Positions 22,064-34,675 of a stretch of 64,000 bases of DNA are shown one piece after another. The position numbers and the translations under genes are program-made. The stretch comes from Sclerotinia nivalis (taxonomy: Eukaryota; Ascomycota; Leotiomycetes; Helotiales; Sclerotiniaceae). The stretch is taken from contig JAPEIS010000008.1 in NCBI GenBank assembly GCA_029531795.1, positions 1,922,001-1,986,000 of the forward strand, read 5' to 3'. The notes beneath the pieces were generated by a model. It worked only from the letters and a program-made list of their open reading frames with translations, searched no databases and had not been told where the DNA came from. Every line of letters starts with the position of its first letter. Positions within the stretch are counted from its first letter, which is position 1.

Positions 22064-23487
22064 GGTAGCATTACTTTTCCTTGAGGGGTTAATTAGCGGC
22101 TGTGCTTTTAAGTGAATAAGTGAGTTGATACCTTTTTGATTGATTCTCCATTGTTAATTCGGGTGGTGGCAGTGAAATTTTGTGATAATGTACCTTGTGG
22201 TCATGATATATTGAAGAATTGGGGAGACGCGTTCTGGCTAATTTTGATAGAGATTATGAAGAACACACTAGTTAAAGTGGTGGTCCGAGCACAAAGCTTA
22301 CAAATAAAAGTACTTGTCAACTTCATCAATCATCAAACTCATTAACAACCTCATTAACATTTCCACACCCAATGAACAAATGTATGAATCTTTCATCTTT
22401 AGACCTTGGAAGGTGAACTGGAGAATAAATTGGATCAATCATATTAATTCTGATTGTTTTCTTAGAACCTTGCTCTCAGCCTTTCCTTGTCAGGTTAGTG
22501 AGGATTTTGAAGTATTGTGCTTAGATGGATAGCACAATGTACTAGAATCATGCAAGCGAAAATTCATGTGCTTTCATTTCACGGGGTCTCTTTCTTATGT
22601 TAAAAGAATTAGTCAGAGCGATTAGAAATTTAGCTCGTAAAAGGAAACATACAAATAGATGGTCATATGGATACTCACAACATTCTATAATATCGCTCCA
22701 CAAATTCTCCGCAAGTTCTTGCCTCTCAAAGCAAGAGATGAGGAGATGGGCTAGCAGAGTAGCATTTCGGGTACTATAATGTAAAGTTGATAGCTGAGGT
22801 TGAGGGCATGCATCATTATACCGAAAAGACAATATCCGTGAAAATATTGACGGGCGGGAACCGTATCCGTCGGAATCCCGCCGTAGGGTTAGTTCTATCC
22901 GGAGGGTACAATGCTGATGCTATTTTAACGGATTGTCACTTGATATTGTGAAAGCCCAACACCCAAGACGCAAAGATGCTGACCTAGCCAAATCTTTGAG
23001 CCCTTCAAAGCTTCCACAAAAGCGACGCCCCGAAACTGTGCCGTCGTCTCGCCTTCTGGAAAGCCATGATTGGGAGATAGATTCGTTCATCCAAGTGTGT
23101 TGGGCATTTCTGATGGTTTCCAGTTCTTCAAATGAGCGGTTGGCAGTGAATGTTCAAGCTGTACATATTTTACCGACATGGGTGAACATCGCTGTCAGGA
23201 CTTCAGTGTCTTTTTTGCATCATACTAGCAGAAGGACAGGGAAAGGTGCAGATCACAGGATTTGCACAACAAATCCCAGGCAAGCCTACCTATTCATACG
23301 ATCCAACTTTGATTCCTCATTCAAAAATTGTTCAAAATTCCTGCAGGTATCAATTGTCTATTTTGATTTTCCGGATCCCATCTATTGAGTTCCCATCGAG
23401 TTGAATGCTTTTCATATAGTACAATAGTTGCCCATCCAATATAGGATGTGTGATATCATTGAAAGACTCCATTTTAGTACATTTTAT
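22064..23487. other. 1.4-kb spacer between ECO1 start and COQ1 end
   Basis: It carries the ECO1 promoter at its left. A plus-strand open stretch at 22933-23388 begins with TTG and has no domain, so I do not call it a gene. A GC-rich hairpin, GGCGGGA/TCCCGCC, lies at 22853-22859 and 22876-22882. Confidence 0.5.
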
Positions 23488-24909
23488 TCATTTCCTTCGT
23501 TTCAAAGTTTTATCAGCCATTTCTATCAGACCATCTTTGGCTTCGCTTTCGGGAAATGCACTGATTGCAGAAATGGCTCGGTTGGCATACTCTTCGGCCA
23601 AGGCGCGGGTTTGCTCTAAGCCATCGCTTTGTAGCACTAATTCTCTTGCCTGTGGTTATGTTAGTATGAACTCTAGGATACTCATTGTGGCGCTACTTAC
23701 TCGCAAGACATCTCCTTCTTGAGAAAACTTTCTTCCTACCAGAGAACCCAATTCCCTATTATTCTTCCAAGCAAATATTAAAGGTGCAGTCGCAAGACCC
23801 AGTTCTAAATCGGCGCCAGCAGGTTTTCCCAGCTCTTTCTCGCTAATTGTATAGTCCAACATATCATCAACAAGCTGGAATGCTAATCCCAGATTTTTAC
23901 CATAATCATATGCCGCGTCAACTGTGACAGCATCTGATCCTCCAAGTAAAGCCGCTGCCCGACATGATTTTGATATTAAGCTTGCACTCTTCAAGTATGT
24001 CTTTTGTAGGTAGTAAGAGATGGTTTCTTCGGTCCAAACTGGATTTTTCTCATCCTGCGCAGTATTCTTCAATTGCATGAATTCTCCCTCAACGAGATTC
24101 GCAATGACTGTTGCAAGTAGCTCAGTAACTTCTGCATCACGCAGACGTGCAAGAGCAACAGAAGCACGACTCAACAGAAAATCTCCAGCCAAAACCGCCA
24201 TTTTGTTTCCAAATTCAAGGTTGGCAGATGGATTGCCTCGCCGCGAGACGGAATGATCAATTACATCGTCGTGTAAAAGGGATGCAGTGTGAATGAGCTC
24301 CGTGATTTCAGCCAAACGCCTTTGGGAAGGAAGTATATCGCTTTCTGCTGCCGAATATGTTCTGGGTACATGTGCCAAAGGATTTAACGTAGGCGCGGTA
24401 GGATTGACATCCGAGAGAATGGTAGTTGGCGATATGGGGTTGTCTATATCTGCAATTTCTTGATTGGCATTATGTTTGGGGGATTTAGGCGCTAAGGCAG
24501 AAGCTCTAGACATTAGTAGTACAATCATAGGTCGTACATGTTTGCCTTCAGCTTGTGTATAGTATTTCGCAACAGTATCGAGAGAAGGATGCCCGGATCC
24601 AAGGAGCTGCCGTATATTTCCAGTCAAAAACTTCATCTCTTTTGCAACCATCCGTAAAGGGTCTATGGAGTTGCCTCCTGCTGTCGCTCGGTTTGTGGCA
24701 TTTGAAAATACATTAGAAGCCACAGATACTGCCTGCGCCCAGGTCGATTGCGTCCGCCTCGTAGGTCGATGATGATATGATTGAGGAAGTATAGGTCGTA
24801 GCGATATCGTATTAGTCAATTGGCACTGAAAACATGCGCCATTGAGTTTGGTTCTGGCTATGGAGGAGCTGGGGAAGAGCTTCGTAGCCCTCGTCGAATA
24901 ATTCCTCAT
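23488..24909 (-). CDS. coq1: Mitochondrial polyprenyl diphosphate synthase
   Basis: Two exons, 24909-23701 and 23649-23488, are split by a 51-bp intron (GTAAGT, branch ACTAAC, CCACAG) and give 456 residues. The last 53 residues (ARELVLQSDGLEQTRALAEEY...) come only from exon 2 and complete the family's C-terminal helices. The protein builds the long prenyl tail of ubiquinone from farnesyl or geranylgeranyl diphosphate plus IPP. The substrate-binding motifs are GKHVRP at 122-127, DDVID at 214-218 followed by RRG, and the second aspartate motif DDMLD at 348-352. Residues 1-85 are Ser/Arg/Thr-rich and lack acidic residues, consistent with a mitochondrial presequence. An insert of about 50 residues (136-190) precedes the first aspartate motif. 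It is also seen, as I recall, in filamentous-fungal hexaprenyl-type enzymes. Chain length cannot be read from sequence alone. Confidence 0.93.
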
Positions 24910-25243
24910 GACCTGTAAAACCCCAACTTTGTCCGGATAACAATTTTATTTCACGGCAAAGATAGTCCCAACATCCAATTCTCTAGTAACTGCGTCGAAA
25001 TCAAAAACGACCGTGAGTGTCCTTGCTAATTTGGATTAATAAGAAATAATGTTAGGGGAATATAAAAATTATCCCCGCAAGATTCCGAGGATAAATATTT
25101 CGGTTGGGCTAGACCAATGTCGGACAAGTTGATGCCGATAAGCAACTTTTGCCGATAAGCTTTGAGAGCTGGCTGCAACTGATTTTGAAGCTCAGTGGGT
25201 CAATGGGTAATATCATCATTACGTTAATTGATGGGATGCGAAA
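24910..25243. promoter_or_regulatory. Divergent promoter (COQ1 / VMA12) with a CCAAT box
   Basis: A 334-bp spacer separates the two start codons. A CCAAT pentamer at 25114-25118 lies about 126 bp upstream of the VMA12 start and 205 bp from the COQ1 start. CCAAT is the HAP-complex site often found at fungal respiratory genes. Its use here is inference. Confidence 0.5.
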
Positions 25244-26396
25244 ATGGTTCTTCTTACTATGACAGCGACTATAGTCGAAGCTTTTCAGACCCTCCATGAA
25301 GCCGAAAATTCTCATTCTCATGAAGAGTCGGCAGCTGCTAGTCAACAGCAAATGGGAAAGGAAATCGGAGAGAGCATCCTGAAAACCTCCCCGGATAACG
25401 AAGCCCAACTGAGCGAAAAAGATGAAGAGACAGAAGACAAAGAGAGAGATGCAAAGTTGACAGAGGATAGTGACCAGACTGATTTGCCAGTTCAGCAGAA
25501 TGCGCCCACATCGAGTTCGGGTGATTCAAAGTCGGTAGGAAATGCAAAGGTATCGCAGGAACCACTACTAGCAAATCCCAAAATTGGGAATCCCATATCA
25601 CATGGTCAAATCATTGATCTATGGCGAGACATAAAGAAGAAGAATATTTCACCGCTTACCTTGGAGTTATTACTTCGAGGATCCCGTGTTTATGTTCCAC
25701 CCCCAGTACCAAAGGCGGAGCCTGTAAGTTGCAATCCAACAATCTGCCTTTTACTATTCATGGCCCGAATTGAGCTTGATAAATTTATTCACTATATCAC
25801 ATACAAATATTTTTGCCAGGGAATCTGAAGATATCTAAGCTAATATTCATCGTTTGTAGACATCGGAATACAAAGCTCTAATGGCACGACTCCGACGTGA
25901 AGAAGAAGCTCGATCATACGAACGAATGATAAATCCACCACCTCCTATGGAGACATTTGCACAAGTATTCCCATCTGCGTCTGCCGCTCATGCATTCACT
26001 GCCAACTTTTCAGAACCTGGTAACACTGAGGATGATGATGTTACATATGCGGATATTGATCGACAGATTGCTGTTATATTTAATGTAATAGTATCTATTG
26101 TTGCTTGTGCGTTTGGGCTATGGATGGCTGCAAGGTGGTGGAGCACGCCTGCTCGACTGGCATTGAGTATGAGTGGTAGTCTCCTTGTTGGAATTGCTGA
26201 AGTGGTCGTTTATATGGGTTACATCAGACGGGTTGGAGAAGCCAAGGGGCAAGCAAAGAAGCTACAGGAGGTCAAGGAGGTAATGACAACTTGGGTAGTT
26301 GGTGGCGATGCAAAAGATGAACAAATAGAGCCTGTCATGCTTGTGGAGAAAGATGACAATGACAATGCGAAGCCACGCCAAAGAAAGAATATTTGA
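25244..26396 (+). CDS. vma12: ER-localised V-ATPase assembly factor (VMA12/VPH2 family)
   Basis: Two exons, 25244-25723 and 25860-26396, with a 136-bp intron, give 338 residues. The conserved core spans the junction: LTLELLLRGSRVYVPPPVPKAEP, then TSEYKALMARLRREEEARSYERM, both hallmarks of the family. Two transmembrane helices follow at about 230-250 and 264-282, then a charged cytosolic tail ending in RQRKNI. VMA12 works in the ER with VMA21 and VMA22 to assemble the membrane Vo sector of the vacuolar proton pump. The N-terminal 130 residues are acidic and poorly conserved. A second in-frame ATG at 25259 could also be used. The earlier one is chosen as the first in frame. Confidence 0.9.
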
Positions 26397-27164
26397 GACA
26401 AGTTCAGTAAGCTTTGTTTTGGAATTCTTCAAGGTATGCCCTATGCTGCCCTATGTTTGTTATAACGTCACACGGTTTTGTTGGCTCTGTAACAAAATGG
26501 GAGTTTCGCGGCTTACGGCAGGTTGGGACCCGTTATGAGTTTAAATTAGACATACATTAGTCTACCGTGTTTATTCGGAATATTGTAGGCAGGCATTTGT
26601 CCCAAAAAGTAGAAAGATATGCGGCAAAGATTTTGAGACAAGCGGCTAATTGACGAAACAGAGGAGTGCAGAGGAATGCTTCATCGCATCCCACGAGAAT
26701 TGGCGCTAAGGTTAGAGCAGGGTCAGCAAGACATAAACTTTGAGCATCATGAGGATATATATTCAGTCAACAATACCCTCATAAAATTCTCATAGCATTC
26801 ACTTATATTCTTTGGAGTAAATAACAATACACTTTTGTTTGAATCACAAATCAGCAGATTTTCGTTCCGATCCAACCAAGATCTATTTTTAGATCCGGGA
26901 TTATCCTATTCCAACATATACAACAAGCATCGCAAGACTTTCACAAACTCTTCTCCATCCACCTTTTCGTCTCTATCAAGCTCTTCACTTACGCCAGTAC
27001 TCATTTCAGTACCATCAATTACCGAATTCCTGCAATATTTTCGATTTCCTCGGGCTTCTTCAGAAGTACAACATCACTTCCATTCGGCCACAATCAGTAA
27101 CGATCATTGCTGGTTCTCAAAAGGACTACAAATTTTAATTTTAAGCCGGCATTTTCAATAGGTC
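26397..27164. other. Intergenic region, probable leader of the small gene at 27165
   Basis: No independent gene seen. The last 350 bp are pyrimidine-rich and resemble a transcribed 5' leader. An open frame at 26835-27161 translates to Ser/Phe-rich nonsense, as leader sequence often does. Confidence 0.45.
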
Positions 27165-27386
27165 ATGGATTCTCTCAATGAATATCAACAACAATTGCAA
27201 TCTTTGGAGCATGAGAACAATCTGCGACAAGCCCGAACCCAAAATGCAAAGACATCACAAAACAGCTCTTTCGTGTGTGGTTCCGTGGGATCCCCTTGCC
27301 TTTTGGACACGCAGTTACAAATGTTACGTAGGAATATGACTTCTGATTCTCATGGAGGGAAGACCGAGTCGACGACATCAAGATGA
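27165..27386 (+). CDS. Small protein with a fungal YQxQLxxLExxN helix
   Basis: A 73-codon open frame starts at the ATG following a pyrimidine-rich leader. Its N-terminus, LNEYQQQLQSLEHENNLRQAR, matches the pattern of a short amphipathic helix (YQMQL-LLEQQNKKR type) that recurs near the ends of many ascomycete proteins of unknown function. This is recalled, not searched. The remainder has no domain. It may be an intact micro-gene, the first exon of a longer gene with a 3' exon I could not locate, or a relic. Confidence 0.4.
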   Translation: MDSLNEYQQQLQSLEHENNLRQARTQNAKTSQNSSFVCGSVGSPCLLDTQLQMLRRNMTSDSHGGKTESTTSR

Positions 27387-30300
27387 TGTCTCCTGCACAC
27401 AGTTCTTCTTTGCCGGAATGGAAGACTCTTTTTGGTTATGGCAGGAATTTATTTCGTGCAGTTCGACAAGCATTAGACGGAGCTGAGCATTGCAGTTTCC
27501 GATTTGGAGAGAGAAAATATGGCAATCATTTCTTACCTGTTATGTGCTGGCATGTAACGCCCTGAAGTCAATATTAGGACATGGACTCGTGATATTAGAA
27601 TACGCCCCATGTTACTAGTCACGTGGGTTCGTTAATTTGGGGGATTTCAAGGCGTTTTGCCCCTTTGCTTTATTATTGTATTACAAAAGTTGAAGAGCTC
27701 CATACTCAATTAATAGACATCATAATGCATTAGCTATCACATCACGAGGAACATAGGCTCCTTGTGCTCATCCAACGCCCTATGTTTCTGTGCACGGGCG
27801 GTTGTCTCTTTCCGGCTTGGATATTCTCCTGTACCGCCACAGTCGGGCGCAGCCAAGACACCTACCGGTGTACAATCTCCCATATTGTTCTTCTTTCTCT
27901 TCTTTCTTGCAATTTAGTATACTCATAAGGCTATCACTTATCCACAGTTCAATGCTTTCACCAAGATCTTTTCCCCATTGCCAAATCACGCCCGCCCGCC
28001 CGCCTCATTTCTTTTGCCCAGTGTTCGTCCTCTCAATCCTTACTCGCCTCAAAAGTTACAAAAATCTCCCCTTGAAATCCTGAAGCCTTGTGAATCAATT
28101 GGACTGGAGGAACGTTCTTGGATAGATATCTTCGATTTTTTGTGATTTTTTGGTTTATTTAAACCCTTTTGTCTGCCTGCCTGTGGTCTTTTTCAGATTT
28201 TGGAGGTTTGGATAGAGATTATATGATGTTGTTGCGAATGCTATTTATCGATTTTAACTGCCTGTGCGGTTTAGATACGGTTCTATTTTATTTTATTTTT
28301 AGTTTTTTATTATCTTTTTGAGATATAACGGAGAAATGCAGAAATATAAGAAGGTAGGGTGGGTGAATGATGCGCTAAGGTTAGTGAAGCGATCCAAAAT
28401 TGTCTTCTGAACTTACTATTTTATGCAGTATACGATTGTGGTGTTGACGCACGGTCTTCTTTCGCATTCTCATTACCACGTTGTTGTACGAGGAAAATGA
28501 GAATTAGAAATGGGATTTGCATACGACTTCGTGAGTCACAGACTTTATTACAGCACACTTTCATGTTGTGTTGTTGTCACGGGTGGATGCAGCCTCAATA
28601 TTTTCGGCGTGGCTTGATTCCTGGGCTATATGGTGGGATTAATACATCTGGTATCTTTGCCCGGCAGAATTCTTTCGCTTTGCCTTTCAGAAAGAAGACT
28701 GGTTCCTATATTTCTATCTAGGAAGTTGGGAAACTAAATTTGCCTCGCATCACATATAGCTCATGTCATGTTACAAGTATCATCAACGAACACATATTTA
28801 CATGTGAAGACTTGGAAATAAATGATATGAACAAGTTCGGTGTGTTTCCCTTTCCACCCACCGAAGCAAATCCTTCGCCTCACAAAACATAACACATACA
28901 TACAATATACGATATAACCCCAAACCCCCATCCATCTCCCCTTCTCCCTCCCAATTCCCATTCCTCGCCCGATAACCCCCCCATCGTATAAACCATCTCA
29001 TCCCATACTTAACGGTTATAATAAGCACTTACTTATCTTCATCCCCTCTCCTATCCATGAATCGTACCTGTTGATCACTTCCTTTCCCATTTGCACATCT
29101 CGGATATTAATTAGATATTGATATCCATCTCCTGATTATAATCATCTTATTCCCATGCCGTCCCGTCCCGCGTCTACTTCTATCCATCCCTACAATTTGA
29201 AAACTATCTTTGAATTACTATAGTTTTTATCTAATTATACATATAAACCAACTCATAATGCCCAAGCTTGAACCCAAACCTAGCAATCCTCCATCTCCTC
29301 CTTCTAAACAAGATAACAAAAATGAACACAAAAACAAAAATAAAAATAAAATCCCCATCGAAGAAAATCCCTGGATAACAATGACCGAAATAACGATATC
29401 GAACACTGGACACATTGACTGCGGTACACCTCTGTCCCGTCCGCTTGAATATCCGCATCTGCAGGGGAATCAAAAATAGCTTTTTCTTTAGCTGGAATGG
29501 AGAAGGCGATGCAAGGTTTTAGATACTAGATACAAGGTAAAGGTTGATAATGTGTACTTCTGGCTAGGTATGTAAGCCTTACCAGCCTTACGAGATATGA
29601 GACGGGTGGAACTAATATATCTGGACCATCCTAGTTAGATGATTTACGCTATGTCTGGATGGATGGCTCTAGTTATGGCTATAGCCTTACTTTACTTGAA
29701 GTTTTGTGCGCCTTGAGATTGGAGTCAGGGAGCATTATCAGGGCGTTGTGGTTGTGGAGAATGATTTGAGGGGTTTAGTTATGTGGGTTATATTGATATG
29801 GATATGGATATGGATATGGATATGGATGAACGATGAGGAAAACTCACAATCGCTTTCTTCATTCCTCTCTTATTCATCCTTGTTTCGTCTATCAATACAC
29901 CTCCCCTCCACCCTCACCCTCCACCCTCATCACCCTCCAATCTCACCCTCCACCCTCTACCCTCCAAACCTCTCCATACAACAACAAATCCCCCACAAAT
30001 CCTCCACGAAATCCTCCCCAGCACCATCTCCAAAACAAATCAAAATCCAATCAAAATCTCTACTTTCTTTCGAGAAAACTCGGGGCGCTTGAGTACATAG
30101 CGATGTTTGGCAGGATAACACGTACACATTTATGATTTGCACGAGGGGAGAGAATGGAGTTTTGTTTTTGGCTAGATAGGATAGGGAGGGGATGGGTTAT
30201 GTTTTTATATTTTTATATTTGAATCTATAAGAATGATTTGAAAAAGAATATTTGGGGAATCAAGAATTATAAAGATTACTAATTAGTCAGCTACTACACT

Positions 30301-30843
30301 CGTATCATGTTATGTCATATCATCAATGGGATAGGGATAGGCGGAATAAATTGCAAGAACATTCATTACATTTACGTCATATTATACAGAGTATCATGGC
30401 CACAGAACTTTTGGGGGTTTGCTCTAGTTTAGAACTAAAGATATTTAGATAGAATGAAAAGAGTTACAATTGCGCAGTCTTCGTTTGTATAATCTTAATA
30501 TGTATTTATGCTATCTATGATACTATTTATTCATAATCACGACTTTTTATTTCGGTCAATCTCCTAGACTATTTGCATTTACAGGTATATGCTTGCTTTC
30601 CTCATTCAATCAATATATGCTCTTCAACTGACCGCTGACTGTAATGTTCATCGATGTAATACGCTGTACCATTGATAAATATACCATGGTATGATCATAA
30701 CACACCGTTAACTCCTCAAAATGATAGATTTATTTTCTCCGGGTATCCTCCGCTCATAAGCTAGCGAACAAACAATCCATATGTTGTGGTCGGACCTGTG
30801 TACTTCCCGTGTACTTCCCTCCGCCCATTTTCTCGCTTTGTAT
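27387..30843. other. 3.4-kb gene-poor region with simple repeats
   Basis: No gene is supported. Short frames at 28497-28721 and 29258-29479 lack motifs. There is a (GATATG)5 tract at 29795-29824. A polypyrimidine minisatellite of CACCCTC-like units lies at about 29900-29966. The stretch beginning TGTAACGCCC at about 27552 could be the start of a solo LTR, but no matching end was found. Confidence 0.55.
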
Positions 30844-33800
30844 TTATTGATCTAGGTCCACGCTCGCCTCTCTGCCGAAATATACATCTCCTTCTCCATT
30901 AACACCAGGTGCTTTCTTCTTGACAACTTTGGCTGGAATATCAGACATATCGTCCATGATACTCTCTTCATCATCTTCAACTTCGTCTTCACTCATTCCA
31001 TAATTTTGACCAGACTCATCAAGATCCGCACTTTGTTCTCTTATGCCACTATATCCCTCTTGCAATTCATACTCTGGTGTAGCAGGAACTTGTGGCTCAT
31101 CTGAATCTTCCATCTTGGAATCATCGTCAGAGTCAACGGGAGGGTGATCGTATCCAGGATTATCGAGAGCCGTTTCCACATCCTGATTAGACAATTGCCT
31201 TTTAAAATGATGATTCTTCTTCTTACTATTCGAACCATTGCCTCCGAGGTTGAATTGAGTTAATTGAGAAGTTTCAATATCGGAATCCTCATCGTTCGAA
31301 TCTTCCTGTGCATTGGCCATTTCCACATCCTCGGGTTCTAAGTTGGAATCGGATTCGAGGTGGCTTTCTTGCTCATCGTCACTACTGTCTTCAACAATCT
31401 CTGTTTTGGCCACCCGCTGACCATACTTCTTCCGTGAAATTTGCTTTGTTTTGGCTTCTCGTTCTTCTTCAGGCCTAGGCTTCTGTGCACTCGTTGGTGC
31501 TCCATCGTCTTCATCACTGTCGCTATCAATGACCCTTTCAGTGCTCAATGCAAATGTTTTGGTTGACTTTTTTACGGGGGCTGCACGTTTGGCCTTCTTT
31601 GCAGAATCAGGTACTTGGACAATATCAAGTTGTCCATCGTCAGGGTCAGTTGCAGAGTTGTTATTCCCCCGCGATTCATCTTTATTAAGCATACGATGCC
31701 TCATTTTGGGCTTGGAACTGCTACCGCCAACGTCATAAAGCTGAGGATTGTTCTCAAAAAGAGAGCTTGTTTTTGATCTCTTGGTTCTCTTTTTGAGACC
31801 AGTCGATTCAAAAGGCAAATCAACATAACCCTCAGGTTCATGAGGTGCTGATTCCTCAAAAGCTTGGATGAGTAGCTTAACGTTTTCTTGGAGGGACTTG
31901 TTGGTGTGACCCGTAATGTTCTGCAATAAGCCACGAAGACAAATTCTCATTTCCATAGCATCGTGATTCCGATCGAGCTTGGCATCAATCGCTCTCCAAT
32001 CGATTTTGCTCTCTGCTCCAGCTTTACTATCACGGATCGCCCTTAGAAATTGTAGTTTCTCCGCGGCCAGAGACTTAGTTGCTTCCTGATAATTTTTGAG
32101 ATTCTTCCAGCTATTGCTAATCACAATACGTTCTGCAACAAGGTCGTCCGTAGTAGCATGCTCTCTGGCTTTGATTGACTTCCACTTTCGATAGCACTGA
32201 AGATGACTCCTGGAAAGGTCCATGAGTTCACTGACTTTCATCCAGCTGATATCAAGTTCATGATAAGTATCATCATCTTCCTCCTCAGGTTTGAGCAATC
32301 CGTCTCGACGCCTATCTTCGCGAATCAGTTCGATACATTTCTTTACAGCATCCTTGAGTTGTTGTTCTTCCTGAAGTTTCCATGGACCAAGTTCCAGATT
32401 CGTAACAGACAAATAATTCCTCCACCGATCACGACAATCATCAGGCAAACGGTTCAGTTCGGCACCGATGAGAGACCATTTTTTGGGCATCCTATTGAAG
32501 ACTTCCATCAATTCTTCATCTTGCTCAGTAGTCCAAACACCTCGTGCTGCATAGTTGTGAAAGTTTCTCCTGCACCAACTTTGTAGGTTTCGCTTGGGAA
32601 TGTCAGGTACTTCCTCCGTCATAAAATCCCAGAATTTCTTTCCATCGGTTATAGCATTTCCTTGGATAATGGCATTGACAGCTTGCTGTTCCATATCATT
32701 ATCAGCGCGATACAACTCCACGGCATCTGCGATCCTCTTTGTCTCGTCTTCGTTGAGTCTTCCATTCCCGTCCTTCGGTCTCGTCACAGATTGGCTTCTG
32801 CTGCGTTTTGGTTTAACTTCATTGGAAGGTTTCTTTTTGCCCTTGCCGCGCTTTGTGCTAGATGATTTCTCGGATTTTGACTGTTTTTGCTTTGGCTTTT
32901 TACCTGATTTAGGTGTCTCTGTTGCCAGTAGGGAGGGCTCGTCCACGGGCAAATACCTCTTTCGACGAGTGACTGGTGCTTCATCTGACTGTTGTTCCAA
33001 TTCTGAACCATCATCTGAGGAGTTTTGATCATTTCCAGTAGGTGCAGATCTTTTATCAGCAGCCGTCCAACCTGCCATCTCTTCAGTCCCGGAACGACTT
33101 GTTTTTACCGCAGGGGATGAGATAGACACTTCAACATTCGATGCAGGTATTCTTGTCCTTTGCTTAGTTTTTGATGCAGCTACTTTTGAACTTCCATGTT
33201 GAGCATCGTCCGAAAACATTGAGCGTATATCACCGTTTTTAGGATCTGAATCAATCTGTTTTCTCTTCTTCGACTGGTGCTCAATTGGCTCATCAAGGGC
33301 AGGTCTCTTTCCGAGGGCCTTTGCAGATGGTATAACTGGTTCTGCTTTCACTTGAGGATTCTTGCGAGCAGAAATGAATTGATTTAAGAGAGCAGCTGAA
33401 TTTGCATCACTAGTTTCTGTTCGGCTGGCTTTAGAAGTTTTTGGTTTCGTGATATATTTCTTGCCCTTTGCCTGTGGGAGTGTGGGTTGGTCCAAAATAT
33501 GACTTTCAGCGTCCGGTTCTTCAACAAAAATCAATTTCTTTCTCTTCCCACTATTTGACTTTGAAAGAGGTATTTGTTCTGCTGAATGGTTGTTCAAAAC
33601 ATCATCTGAAGTGGATTTTTCGATTGAATGTGCTAATTGATCTTGATCATGACCCTCATCGTTTGTTTCAACAGCTTCTATTGAAATGGGTTTCTCCGAC
33701 TTTGACTTCCTCTTCTTTTTAGATTTTTCCTTCCCATGAATCAAGCCTGCTTGAACTTCCATTTCTTCTGGCAGGATTTCTTCTTCACCTAGTGCTGTAG

Positions 33801-34675
33801 AATGTGATGTGCTAGATCTTTGTTTCTTGCGTTGATTTTTCGTTTTTGAGCCTGAATGGATGGCTGTAAATTCCTGGGCGATAAAATCTTCCTGCATCTC
33901 GGCTTCGCGTTCTTGTTGTTCTGTGTCTGCTAATTGTGCTTCGGCGAGGGGCTCAACCGGGGCATGGCCTTCATCCTCAGTCTGCAATTCTTCTTGGCGA
34001 GATTTCCGATGTTTGCGCGTTTGCTTCGATTTTGAGTGCTTAGAATTGGCCAACTCAGACTCCTCTGTAGCAAGATCTGGCTCGGCAACTTGCTCAGATG
34101 GATAAGACTCTGAGCCTGCCGCTTGCCCATTTGCATGACGGTCCTCAGTATGAACATTGCTGTGAGATTTTCGCCGTCTTCGTTTTTCCTTCTTCCCGCT
34201 CAATTCCGAAGCTGGCGTAGGTAAAATAACTGGATCTTGTTCTGACGCACCGATATCCTCTGGGCTTCCTTGGCTGTTCGCAATCTGATATCCTCTCTGC
34301 AAAACACTCGCTGATCCACCCCTCTTCTTATTCTTCTTCTTATCCTTCTTAGATTTTTTCGTACTGGTACCATTGTGTTCTTCCATACCACCAAGTTTAG
34401 GCTCTCTCGGAGTTTCTATGACCGAATCTTTTTTTAGGAAAGAGCTTTCTGATTTGGGTTCTAAATTGGAATCATAATCAGCTTTCCATACAGAAATTAA
34501 TTTTGTCAAGTTCAATTGGGGTCTTGTGTGACCAATCTCAGATTTCTCAAAAGCAAATAACCCAAATTTTTGACCAACCTTCAATTATCTTATCAGACTG
34601 ATCTTTTATCGGATCTCCTTGTGAATTATTGAGCTCAACCTGTGAGGAGAACAGTCCTTTGGCCCAACCTAGCAT
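30844..34675 (-). CDS. REB1/Rtf1-type Myb-repeat DNA-binding protein
   Basis: The main exon, 34460-30844, lacks a good ATG at its 5' end. I add a first exon at 34675-34579 (starting MLGWAKGLFSSQ), joined across a 118-bp intron (donor GTTGGT, branch CTGAT, acceptor TTTAG). The frame is kept and the protein is 1237 residues. Residues 1-590 are a highly charged Lys/Ser/Glu tail with about five degenerate repeats of a KKKRKS-type basic patch plus an acidic TEDEGH-type patch. Residues 596-881 hold three to four Myb-like repeats. Examples are GVWTTEQDEELMEVF...WSLIGAELNRLPDDCRDRWRNYL, then GPWKLQEEQQL and WMKVSELM...CYRKWKSI. The C-terminus is acidic and SD/ED-rich. In yeasts this family binds rDNA terminators to stop RNA polymerase I and pause replication forks, and also acts at promoters. 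Assignment to REB1 rather than another long Myb factor is probable, not certain. Confidence 0.85.

Noticed and set aside
22933..23388. 151-codon plus-strand frame between ECO1 and COQ1
   Set aside because: Begins at TTG rather than ATG, has no domain, and lies in the ECO1-COQ1 spacer.
27552..27750. Possible solo LTR starting TGTAACGCCC
   Set aside because: The start resembles fungal gypsy LTRs, but no matching CA end or flanking direct repeat was found.
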